A DNA stretch of 6,202 nucleotides from Hyphomicrobiaceae bacterium (GTDB lineage: Bacteria > Pseudomonadota > Alphaproteobacteria > Rhizobiales > Hyphomicrobiaceae), in assembly GCA_021775715.1 (NCBI GenBank), contig JAJFHI010000258.1, forward strand, positions 1 through 6,202, written 5' to 3'. Of the stretch, positions 1 through 6,159 are shown piece after piece. Every line of letters begins with the position of its first letter. The stretch's first letter is position 1. The notes beneath the pieces are model-generated. The model did no database searches. It was not told where the DNA came from and saw only the letters and a program-made list of their open reading frames with translations. The position numbers were made by a program, and so were the translations under genes.

Positions 1-19
1 CTTCTTTGGCGGCACTCAT
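1..19 (-). CDS. Possible start of a divergent gene, cut by the window edge
   Basis: On the minus strand an ATG at 19-17 opens a frame reading MSAAKE before the window ends. A GGAG stretch lies about 10 nt upstream of this ATG, which is acceptable as a ribosome binding site. Only six codons are visible, so no family can be named. The support is the start codon, the GGAG and the position next to a 138-nt non-coding leader that could serve two divergent genes. It could equally be chance. Confidence 0.35.
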
Positions 20-61
20 GTTGCTCTCGCTCCAGCTTTCGTAGACACTTAGGTATCTTAC

Positions 62-76
62 GGATTGAACCAATCC
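62..76. promoter_or_regulatory. Perfect inverted repeat in the leader, candidate operator
   Basis: GGATTG-AAC-CAATCC is a perfect 6-bp inverted repeat around a 3-nt centre, about 80 nt upstream of the first gene and about 40 nt from the possible divergent start. The size and symmetry suit a dimeric DNA-binding regulator; as RNA it would be a short hairpin. No regulator is known for it and it occurs once, so the operator role is inference. Confidence 0.3.
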
Positions 77-102
77 CGGCCTTTCCATCAAAGTAGTGCC
101 AA

Positions 103-120
103 ACGCAAACTGCACGCAAA
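103..120. repeat. Direct repeat ACGCAAA spaced 11 nt
   Basis: ACGCAAA occurs at 103-109 and again at 114-120. The 11-nt period is one DNA helical turn, so both copies face the same side of the helix, as tandem activator half-sites often do. The pair sits about 40 nt upstream of the first start codon. No recognisable -35/-10 pair was found near it. Function is inferred and chance is possible. Confidence 0.25.
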
Positions 121-141
121 TTATCTTCGTTGAAACCCGCC

Positions 142-146
142 AAGGA
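142..146 (+). promoter_or_regulatory. Ribosome binding site of mptG
   Basis: AAGGA lies 11 nt before the ATG at 158. It supports that start over the in-frame ATG at about residue 20, which would cut away the conserved APSRLHMGF segment. Confidence 0.55.
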
Positions 147-157
147 CCCTAGCCTCA

Positions 158-1153
158 ATGCCAACGACTCCCGATAAAAGCGTTGTTCACGTTGTTGCAC
201 CGTCCCGCCTGCACATGGGGTTTCTCGATCTTGGCGCGACCTTGGGTCGAAAATTCGGCGGCATTGGCTTGTCGCTCGACAAACCTGAAACACGTTTTTC
301 CATTCAACGATCTGGCACGCGCCGCGTCACGGGCCAACAGCAGGAGGCCAAGCGCATTGCTCTCACAATTGGCAAGTTGCGCAACCTTTTTGATCTCACA
401 CACGACTACCATGTCGATGTCACCGACCTCATACCCGCACACTCCGGCCTCGGCTCTGGCACGCAAATAGCCGTTGCACTCGGTATGGGCCTTGCCCGCC
501 TGGAAGGGCACAAGATAAGCACGAGAGAACTGGCCAGCAAACTGGGCCGTGGCGCACGGTCAGCCATCGGAATTGCTGCCTTTGATTCGGGTGGCTTCAT
601 CATAGACGGCGGACGCGGCCCCAAAACCGTTATTCCCCCGATACTAATGCAAACAAAATTTCCGGAAGATTGGCGCGTTCTGCTGGTCCTCGACCACCGC
701 ACGAAGGGAGTGCATGGCGCGAACGAACAAAAGGCATTTTCAACGCTCCCACCCCTACCCGGTGACGAGTTTGCCCGCGTCTGTCACCTCGCCTTAATGC
801 AACTCGCTCCCGGCCTCATTGAGCGTGACATCGACGCTTTCGGTACGGCAATCTCCGAAATCCAACGCATTGTCGGGCGTCAATTTGCACCCGCCCAGGC
901 GGGTAGTGCGTGGACCAGCCCGGCTGTGGGGGAAATGATTGAACGCCTGCATGACGCCGGCGCGGTCGGCATCGGACAAAGCTCGTGGGGGCCGACCGGC
1001 TTTGCATTTGTGCCCTCGACTTCTGTTGCCGATCGCCTTTATCATCGCTTCGTCGCGGACGCCACGTCCGAAGGCCTAGAGCTGATGATCGTTGCCGGGC
1101 GCAATTCAGGCGCCGCTATTGAGACACCGGAGACAATCGCGCTCAGCCCATAA
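158..1153 (+). CDS. mptG: Beta-ribofuranosylaminobenzene 5'-phosphate synthase (beta-RFAP synthase)
   Basis: This 331-residue cytoplasmic protein belongs to the GHMP kinase-like beta-RFAP synthase family (methylotroph 'orf4'). The enzyme condenses PRPP with 4-hydroxybenzoate or p-aminobenzoate, releasing CO2 and pyrophosphate, in the first committed step of (dephospho)tetrahydromethanopterin synthesis. Visible signatures are the N-terminal APSRLHMGFLDL (residues 14-25), the GHMP phosphate-binding loop PAHSGLGSGTQ (93-103), the family block GRGARSAIGIAAF with DSGGFIIDGG (130-152), and GQSSWGPTGFAF (273-284) near the C-terminus. The length is normal for the family and the frame is intact. It is the first gene of the apparent operon and is followed 24 nt later by mtdB. 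Its place among H4MPT-dependent enzymes supports cofactor synthesis rather than a small-molecule kinase role. Confidence 0.92.
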   Translation: MPTTPDKSVVHVVAPSRLHMGFLDLGATLGRKFGGIGLSLDKPETRFSIQRSGTRRVTGQQQEAKRIALTIGKLRNLFDLTHDYHVDVTDLIPAHSGLGSGTQIAVALGMGLARLEGHKISTRELASKLGRGARSAIGIAAFDSGGFIIDGGRGPKTVIPPILMQTKFPEDWRVLLVLDHRTKGVHGANEQKAFSTLPPLPGDEFARVCHLALMQLAPGLIERDIDAFGTAISEIQRIVGRQFAPAQAGSAWTSPAVGEMIERLHDAGAVGIGQSSWGPTGFAFVPSTSVADRLYHRFVADATSEGLELMIVAGRNSGAAIETPETIALSP

Positions 1154-1164
1154 GAACAAGAAAA

Positions 1165-1171
1165 GAAGGGA
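1165..1171 (+). promoter_or_regulatory. Ribosome binding site of mtdB
   Basis: GAAGGGA sits 6 nt before the ATG at 1178 in the 24-nt gap after mptG. It is the clearest Shine-Dalgarno sequence between genes in the window and fixes the mtdB start. Confidence 0.65.
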
Positions 1172-1177
1172 ACTTCA

Positions 1178-2080
1178 ATGAGCGACGCCACGCCAATTCT
1201 GCACATGCTTTCGCCTACCAAACACGCGAGCCCGTTCGACGTGAACATGGCGGCAGACGCTGGTTATAAAGTCATAGTTCCCTACACCGATGTGGAGCTG
1301 GGCGAAGTCACAGGGCTGGTACAGGACGCAATCTTTTCCCGTCCGCCACAGGACGGCGTGCGCACTGGTGTGTTCATCGGTGGCAAGGATGCGCTGCTCG
1401 CACTCGATATGATGAAGGCCGCCAAAGAAGCCTTGGTGCCACCATTTCAGCTATCCGTCTTTGCAGACCCGGCCGGCTCTTTCACAACCGCTGCCGCAAT
1501 GGTCGCGTGCGTTGAGAAAGTATTGAAAAACAAATTCAACCGCGATTGGAACGGCACCCGTGTTGCTATCTTCGGTGCAACCGGTGTCGTCGGCTTTGCC
1601 TCATCTGTCATTTCCGCCCTGGAAGGTGCGAAGGTCCAACTCGTTGCACACCGTGGCATCGAGCGGTGTTATAAAGCCGCTGAAATTTCCAAGGAGCGGT
1701 TTGGTGTCGATCTTGAGCCGGTCCTCGGTGAAAACGACGCACAGAAAAACGTTATCATAGCAAATGCCGAAGTCATCTTCTGCGCCGCTGCCGCCGGAGT
1801 GCAGGTTCTCAGTACTGCCAATCTTCAGTCTGCAACGAACCTGCTTGTCACCGCCGACGTCAACGCCGTGCCACCACCAGGCGTCGAAGGCATGGAATTG
1901 TTTATGAACGGTGACTTACTGCCAGGATGCCGGACCACAACTGGTGTTGGCCCGCTCGCGATTGGCGACATCAAATACAAAACGGAATCCGACCTCTTCA
2001 AACGCATGATTTCTGCGAGCGAACCACAACACCTCGATTTCCGTGATGCCTTCCATCTTGCAAGGACACTGGTCGCTTGA
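1178..2080 (+). CDS. mtdB: Methylene-tetrahydromethanopterin dehydrogenase, MtdB type
   Basis: MtdB oxidises methylene-H4MPT to methenyl-H4MPT with NAD+ or NADP+, an early step of formaldehyde oxidation in methylotrophs. The 300-residue soluble product has the MtdA/MtdB layout: an N-terminal pterin-binding region with SPFDVNMAADAGY (18-30) and DPAGSFTTAAAMVA (97-110), then a Rossmann domain with the nucleotide loop FGATGVVGFA (132-141), ending with GVGPLAIGDIKYK (256-268). The N-terminal segments, including LHMLSPTKH and the VTGLVQDAIFSR stretch (residues 44-55), agree with MtdB as I remember it and differ from MtdA, which is shorter and NADP-specific. This subtype call is from remembered family sequences. 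Neighbouring mptG and mch support the H4MPT role. The frame is complete, with an excellent ribosome binding site. Confidence 0.93.
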   Translation: MSDATPILHMLSPTKHASPFDVNMAADAGYKVIVPYTDVELGEVTGLVQDAIFSRPPQDGVRTGVFIGGKDALLALDMMKAAKEALVPPFQLSVFADPAGSFTTAAAMVACVEKVLKNKFNRDWNGTRVAIFGATGVVGFASSVISALEGAKVQLVAHRGIERCYKAAEISKERFGVDLEPVLGENDAQKNVIIANAEVIFCAAAAGVQVLSTANLQSATNLLVTADVNAVPPPGVEGMELFMNGDLLPGCRTTTGVGPLAIGDIKYKTESDLFKRMISASEPQHLDFRDAFHLARTLVA

Positions 2081-2132
2081 CGGCGCTCAACAACCGAAGT
2101 CGCCTCAAGACGTCCGCAAAAAACGTAGCCGC

Positions 2133-3281
2133 ATGACCGAGAATACGATCCTAATTGCAGCGATGTCCGGGCGTGCGCTGGCCGCCAGCGCGCAGCGCGC
2201 TGGTCTGGCGCCTTTGGTTGTGGACGCCTTTGGCGACAGCGACACGCGAGATCTTGCGCTTGATCTGCGCATACTACCGAGTGCAATGACAACGGGCTTT
2301 CAGAAAAGATCACTATTGAAGGCTTTGGCCGAGTTGACTGAAGCGGCACCATCTCCGCCAATTGGACTGCTTCTGGGTGCAGGCTTCGAAGATCGCCCGG
2401 ACCTGATCGACCGAGTTGCTCAGACCTATCGTTTACTTGGGTGCGATGGCACGGCTGTACGCAAAGCCAAACATCCAACCGATCTTGCCTATGTTCTTTT
2501 GCGTCACGGGATCGCCACACCCGACGTCACGACGTGGCGACTGCGAGAGAAAGATCGATCCCGTTGGTTGCGCAAACGTCGTGGCGGCACAGGAGGTGGG
2601 CACATCACCCTCGCAGCGGCTGGCGACAAAGCGAGCAACAACTACTACTATCAGCGTCTTGTTACCGGCCACCAAATCTCGCTGTTGGTGATTGCCAATC
2701 CGTCTCAAAACAGCTGTCAAACCGTTGGTTTCAGCGAACAGTGGTGCCACTCCACCGTGGATCAGCCCTTCCGTTATGGCGGCAGCGTCGGGCCGATCCG
2801 ACTTGCGACCGAATTTGTGCTGGACATGGAGGAGGCTGCAAAGTTTGTTACAACACATTTAAATCTGGTTGGACTTGTCGCCGTCGACTACGTCATTAGC
2901 GGGACGACACCCTACTTCATTGAGATAAACCCGCGCCCCAGCGCTACGCTTGACCTGTTCGACACCGCCGACGGCGCTCTTCTCAAAAGCCATATCGCTG
3001 CGTGCTGTGGTGAGCCAACACCGCCATTTGCACTGCAGCAAAAGCGCGCGTGCGCGGCGGCTTATCTCTACGCCAATCACGGCGCAGTCACCATCGGTGA
3101 TATCGACTGGCCGTCCTGGGTCGCCGACCGCCCTGTGACAGGCTGTACAATTCCAGCCAATCACCCCATTGCAACCGTGTTCGCTGATGCGCCCGCCCCC
3201 GATGCGGCAAAAACACTTTGCCAAACACATTTGGGTCAATTGCATGACGTGGTATACCCCGATAAAAACATGGAGGCGTAA
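2133..3281 (+). CDS. ATP-grasp ligase of the H4MPT/methylofuran cluster ('orf17'-like)
   Basis: This 382-residue cytoplasmic protein is an ATP-grasp carboxylate-amine ligase. An N-terminal domain begins ILIAAMSGRALAASAQRAG (6-24). The ATP-grasp fold follows: the lysine-plus-glycine loop WLRKRRGGTGGGHI (145-158), YYYQRLVTGHQISLL (171-185), VDYVI (251-255) and the metal-binding FIEINPRPSATLDLFD (262-277). It resembles methylotroph 'orf17', whose archaeal relatives include, as I recall, the tyramine-glutamate ligase MfnD of methanofuran synthesis. A role in adding glutamate to methylofuran is therefore plausible but inferred. The ATG at 2133 is chosen because the conserved N-terminus begins right after it. 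An upstream in-frame ATG at 2043 would add 30 unlikely residues and overlap mtdB. Neither start has a clear Shine-Dalgarno sequence. It lies 52 nt after mtdB and 5 nt before mch. Confidence 0.85.
   Translation: MTENTILIAAMSGRALAASAQRAGLAPLVVDAFGDSDTRDLALDLRILPSAMTTGFQKRSLLKALAELTEAAPSPPIGLLLGAGFEDRPDLIDRVAQTYRLLGCDGTAVRKAKHPTDLAYVLLRHGIATPDVTTWRLREKDRSRWLRKRRGGTGGGHITLAAAGDKASNNYYYQRLVTGHQISLLVIANPSQNSCQTVGFSEQWCHSTVDQPFRYGGSVGPIRLATEFVLDMEEAAKFVTTHLNLVGLVAVDYVISGTTPYFIEINPRPSATLDLFDTADGALLKSHIAACCGEPTPPFALQQKRACAAAYLYANHGAVTIGDIDWPSWVADRPVTGCTIPANHPIATVFADAPAPDAAKTLCQTHLGQLHDVVYPDKNMEA
3272..3276 (+). promoter_or_regulatory. Ribosome binding site of mch inside the preceding gene
   Basis: GGAGG lies in the last codons of the upstream ATP-grasp gene, 10 nt before the mch ATG at 3287. 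It supports that start over the in-frame ATG at 3314 and suggests translational coupling of the two genes. Confidence 0.6.
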
Positions 3282-3286
3282 TCCAG

Positions 3287-4285
3287 ATGGCCATACCAAC
3301 AGCAACAACAAAAATGCCCGGATTTTCTGACTTCAAACTCAGCCTCAATAAAAAAACGGCACCACTTGTCGAACAACTTGTCGAACACGCGGATGCACTG
3401 CGCTGTCACGTATCCCGCGGCGACGCCGGTGAGCGGCTAATCGACCTCGGCTCAAGTGTTGAAGGTGGACTTGAGGCCGGCCGCAAACTTTCGGAAATCT
3501 GCATGGGCGGTCTTGGTCAGGTTGCCATCACCAACACATCCGGCCTCGATAATTGGCCTTGGGCCGTCGCTGTGTCGTCGTCGAATCCCGTGATTTCATG
3601 TCTTGCCAGCCAGTACGGCGGCTGGACGATGAGCGACGATGCGACCGGCTTCTTCGCACTCGGCTCTGGGCCTGCCCGCGCCTTGTCACGTAAAGAAGAG
3701 CTGTTCGAAGAACTCGGCTACGTTGACACGCACACATCCGGCGCATTGGTCATTGAAGGCGATAAGGCTCCGCCGTCGTCGCTTGCCCAGCGTGTCGCCG
3801 AAGACTGCCATATCAAACCGGAAAACCTCACGATCTTGTTTGCACCAACTGGCAGTCTTGCAGGCACCGTTCAAATTGGAGCGCGCGTACTGGAAGTCGC
3901 GCTGCATAAGGCGCACGCCCTTGGATTTCCACTAGAACATATCGTCGATGGCACAGGCGTGGCGCCGCTCGCCCCACCCACACCGGACTTTATCCAGGCG
4001 ATGGGGCGCACAAACGATGGCATCATATTCGCCGGTCGCGTGCAGATTTTCGTACGCGACACCGATGCCGCCGCACAAAAGCTTGCCGAACAATTGCCGT
4101 CCAGTGCATCCAAAGATTTCGGCCGCCCATTTGCGGAAATTTTCTCCGCCGTCGATGGCGACTTCTATAAGATTGACCCGATGTTGTTCAGTCCGGCAAA
4201 GGTCACTGTCAGCAATCTCGACAGCGGCAAGTCATTCCATGCCGGAAAAACTGCACCCGACCTCGTTGATGCGAGTTTCCGATAG
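3287..4285 (+). CDS. mch: Methenyl-tetrahydromethanopterin cyclohydrolase
   Basis: Mch hydrolyses N5,N10-methenyl-H4MPT to N5-formyl-H4MPT in the cytoplasm, the step after MtdB. The 332-residue product is family-sized and carries its conserved blocks: ICMGGLG (71-77), ASQYGGW (107-113), FFALGSGPARAL (122-133), APTGSLAGTVQIGAR continuing into VLEVALHKAH (186-210), PDFIQAMGRTNDGII (233-247), FAEIF (282-286) and DFYKIDPMLFSPA (292-304). R200 and E203 have the Arg-x-x-Glu spacing of the catalytic pair described for archaeal Mch; that match is from memory. The ATG at 3287 has a good GGAGG site. The neighbours on both sides are ATP-grasp ligases, 5 nt upstream and 4 nt downstream, so co-transcription is very likely. 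The frame is intact, with no missing block. Confidence 0.95.
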   Translation: MAIPTATTKMPGFSDFKLSLNKKTAPLVEQLVEHADALRCHVSRGDAGERLIDLGSSVEGGLEAGRKLSEICMGGLGQVAITNTSGLDNWPWAVAVSSSNPVISCLASQYGGWTMSDDATGFFALGSGPARALSRKEELFEELGYVDTHTSGALVIEGDKAPPSSLAQRVAEDCHIKPENLTILFAPTGSLAGTVQIGARVLEVALHKAHALGFPLEHIVDGTGVAPLAPPTPDFIQAMGRTNDGIIFAGRVQIFVRDTDAAAQKLAEQLPSSASKDFGRPFAEIFSAVDGDFYKIDPMLFSPAKVTVSNLDSGKSFHAGKTAPDLVDASFR

Positions 4286-4289
4286 TTAA

Positions 4290-5213
4290 ATGGCAAGCGA
4301 CCGCAGACCCTCTCCCGCACCAGAAATCGCTCTGTTCGTTGAAGAGGCCGGTGGTGACTGGCACACGTCTCGACTGGTTGCGGCTCTCGAAACGCGCGGC
4401 GCCAAAGTCACTGTCACAACACTCAGCCGGTGTGCGTTCGACACGGCCATCCCAACCGGCCTAGACATTCCAGGCTATAACGGCCAATTGCCTGATGGCG
4501 TGTTCGTGCGTTCGGTGTCCAAGGGCAGTCTCGAGCAGATCACGCTGCGGCTTGGCATCCTGCACGCGCTTGCTACATCCGGCGTCCGCGTTTGGAATTC
4601 CGCTCCTGTGATCGAGCGATGCGTTGATAAATCGACCGCAACATTCCTGTTCCAACGCGCAGGCCTGCCGACGCCCACAACACGCACTGCAGAAGGGCGC
4701 GTCACAGCACAAACACATGCCGCCAGCAACACACCTCTCGTCGCCAAACCCCTTTTCGGCTCGCAAGGACGCGGCATCCAGCGCGTCACTAACGCGTCTG
4801 AATTGCCGGCTCCAGAAGATGTTGGCAACGTATACTATCTGCAGCAATACATCGGGCCCACGACCGTTGACAAATTCGAAGATTGGCGCGTTCTTGTTTC
4901 AGCAGGTCACGCTGTCGCCACGATGAAGAGACAAGGCAAGGGCTGGGTCACAAACGTTTTCCAAGGCAGTAAACCCAATGCGTCACCGCTTGACGCAACC
5001 ATGACGAATCTTGCCGTCCGCGCTGCGGCAGCCGTTGGCGCAGACTACGCCGGAGTTGATCTCATTCGCGATAGCAATGGCGAACTTATGGTCTTGGAGA
5101 TCAACTCCAATCCTGCATGGAAAGGTTTGCAAAGCGTCACTGACGTTGACATTGCATCGCGCCTTGCCGACGACTTTCTTGCCGCCGTCGCTCGACAAAA
5201 GCATTCAACATGA
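4290..5213 (+). CDS. RimK-like ATP-grasp ligase of the H4MPT cluster ('orf5'-like)
   Basis: This 307-residue soluble protein is a RimK-type ATP-grasp ligase, a family that joins a carboxylate to an amine (often glutamate) using ATP. The N-terminal half (about 1-110) is the substrate-side domain, followed by DKSTATFLFQRAGLPTP (113-129), VAKPLFGSQGRGI (151-163), YYLQQYI (182-188), DWRVLV (198-203), GVDLI (255-259) and metal-binding VLEINSNPAWKGLQ (268-281). All ATP- and Mg-binding positions appear present, so it should be active. It resembles methylotroph 'orf5', required in H4MPT-linked metabolism but with no proven substrate that I know of. The archaeal relative MptN adds glutamate to H4MPT, but the bacterial cofactor lacks that tail, so a methylofuran (poly)glutamate ligase is an alternative. 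Start ATG is 4 nt after mch with no clear Shine-Dalgarno. Its stop overlaps the next start as ATGA. Confidence 0.87.
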   Translation: MASDRRPSPAPEIALFVEEAGGDWHTSRLVAALETRGAKVTVTTLSRCAFDTAIPTGLDIPGYNGQLPDGVFVRSVSKGSLEQITLRLGILHALATSGVRVWNSAPVIERCVDKSTATFLFQRAGLPTPTTRTAEGRVTAQTHAASNTPLVAKPLFGSQGRGIQRVTNASELPAPEDVGNVYYLQQYIGPTTVDKFEDWRVLVSAGHAVATMKRQGKGWVTNVFQGSKPNASPLDATMTNLAVRAAAAVGADYAGVDLIRDSNGELMVLEINSNPAWKGLQSVTDVDIASRLADDFLAAVARQKHST

Positions 5214-6082
5214 CAGCCGTAAGCTTGACCTCAGACGTCGTAGCAAAAGCCTTTTTCAACGCCTGCCACGACGAGTTGTCGGCACTGAAACCCGGCAACG
5301 TGCATATTCACGGTCCCGGCCACGACATGACTGTTGCCGACTTCGAGAAAAGCGCTAAAGCCGCGGCGCCGGTCATCGCAAACCCGGACCTAACCGTTGG
5401 CGAACGCATCGAACGAACCGTGATGGCGAGCTTCAACGCCGTGGGATGCAACACTAATCTCGGAATCATTCTGCTGGCGGCCCCGCTTGCGCATGCTGTC
5501 ATCATGCCATCTAACATGACTGATCTTCGTGGACGGCTTGGCCCAGTCCTCGCCAATCTTTCCGTTCAAGATGCACAGCACGTATTTCCAGCCATCATGC
5601 ACGTGACACCGGGTGGCCTTGGCAAAGCTTCACAGCACGATGTTCGTCAACGTCCAGCCGTGACACTTCTGGAGGCCATGCAGGCCGCCGCCGACCGCGA
5701 CCGCATCGCCAATGCGTATACCGACAACTTTTCAGATATCTTCGATTTCGCACTGCCTACCCTGCGAAATGCCCGCAAGAGTTGCGCGACACCGGCTCTG
5801 GCAATCACCACGCTGCATATGTCGCTGATGGCAGAATTCCCGGACACGCACATCGCGCGCAAGCATGGCCAGGCCGTCGCTGACCAGGTGCAGAAAAGTG
5901 CAGAATGTGTTCATAAGCTCTGGCAGCCACACGCCACCGATCTTACATTTCCAGCTCTCATGTCCCTCGACCGAAAACTCAAATCCGAGGGCCTGAATCC
6001 AGGAACCACCGCCGATTTCGTCGTTGCAACCCTGTTTGCCGAGGTCATGATCAGAAAACTAGCTCAAACAGCGTCTCTGTAG
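5210..6082 (+). CDS. CitG/triphosphoribosyl-dephospho-CoA synthase-like protein ('orf7'-like)
   Basis: This 290-residue protein belongs to the CitG/MdcB family, whose known members use ATP to attach a triphosphoribosyl group to dephospho-CoA, releasing adenine. Family blocks visible are ALKPGNVHIH (25-34), VGCNTNLGIILLAAPL (78-93), PGGLGKASQHDVRQRP (134-149), FPDTHIARKHG (210-220) and LNPGTTADFVVATLF (262-276). No citrate lyase or malonate decarboxylase genes are nearby, so the CoA reaction is unlikely. The protein corresponds to methylotroph 'orf7', found with H4MPT genes. A role in forming the alpha-ribosyl bond of the pterin side chain is suggested by chemistry but unproven. The helical, soluble composition has no signal peptide or membrane segment. 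It starts in a 4-nt ATGA overlap with the preceding gene and relies on coupling, having no strong ribosome binding site. It is the last gene of the cluster in view. Confidence 0.87.
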   Translation: MTAVSLTSDVVAKAFFNACHDELSALKPGNVHIHGPGHDMTVADFEKSAKAAAPVIANPDLTVGERIERTVMASFNAVGCNTNLGIILLAAPLAHAVIMPSNMTDLRGRLGPVLANLSVQDAQHVFPAIMHVTPGGLGKASQHDVRQRPAVTLLEAMQAAADRDRIANAYTDNFSDIFDFALPTLRNARKSCATPALAITTLHMSLMAEFPDTHIARKHGQAVADQVQKSAECVHKLWQPHATDLTFPALMSLDRKLKSEGLNPGTTADFVVATLFAEVMIRKLAQTASL

Positions 6083-6107
6083 CACTTTAGTCGCGCTTTG
6101 CACTTTA
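6082..6107. repeat. 8-bp direct repeat GCACTTTA after the last gene
   Basis: GCACTTTA occurs exactly at 6082-6089 and 6100-6107, an 18-nt period, directly upstream of a TATAAT hexamer. The first copy overlaps the last base of the stop codon. The arrangement looks like paired regulator sites ahead of a downstream gene. No regulator is identified; the role is inferred. Confidence 0.35.
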
Positions 6108-6111
6108 CGAA

Positions 6112-6122
6112 AGTATAATACT
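6112..6122 (+). promoter_or_regulatory. TATAAT -10-like hexamer within a palindrome
   Basis: A consensus TATAAT at 6114-6119 is embedded in the 11-bp palindrome AGTAT-A-ATACT. At 16 to 18 nt upstream there is no TTGACA-like -35; TTGCAC at 6098-6103 is only 10 nt away. An activator-dependent promoter for a gene beyond the right edge is possible. The rest of the 120-nt region to 6202 shows no convincing start codon on the plus strand. Confidence 0.35.
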
Positions 6123-6138
6123 GGAGTTAGTTACACGC

Positions 6139-6159
6139 CAGCGTTCACTTCGCACGCTG
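6139..6159 (+). other. Small hairpin CAGCGT/ACGCTG
   Basis: CAGCGT (6139-6144) and ACGCTG (6154-6159) pair perfectly around a 9-nt loop, 57 nt after the last stop. No run of T follows, so it is not a typical intrinsic terminator. It could be a leader structure of the next gene's mRNA, or chance. Confidence 0.2.

Noticed and set aside
65..93. TTGAAC as a -35 box with a -10 box 17 nt later
   Set aside because: The hexamer at the right distance is TCAAAG, which does not resemble TATAAT, and TTGAAC is better explained as part of the perfect inverted repeat.
1178..2080. Identity as MtdA (NADP-specific dehydrogenase) instead of MtdB
   Set aside because: The N-terminal half, including SPFDVNMAADAGY and DPAGSFTTAAA, matches remembered MtdB sequences, and the 300-residue length and neighbouring H4MPT genes also fit MtdB.
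1825..2520. 231-codon open frame on the minus strand across the mtdB/ATP-grasp junction
   Set aside because: It lies antisense to two well-recognised genes, its translation shows no family motif and is rich in Arg, Ser and Cys like typical shadow frames, and no good ribosome binding site is evident.
2433..2858. 141-codon minus-strand frame inside the first ATP-grasp gene
   Set aside because: Antisense shadow of a conserved coding region that contains the ATP-grasp glycine loop; no recognisable motif in its own translation.
2441..2899. 152-codon plus-strand frame overlapping the first ATP-grasp gene
   Set aside because: Out-of-frame shadow, rich in Arg, Ser, Trp and Cys, while the overlapping frame carries all ATP-grasp motifs. 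No sign of a frameshift, as the conserved frame is continuous.
5210..6082. True CitG of citrate lyase cofactor synthesis
   Set aside because: No citrate lyase or malonate decarboxylase subunit genes are in the window, and the 4-nt overlap ties the gene to an H4MPT cluster.
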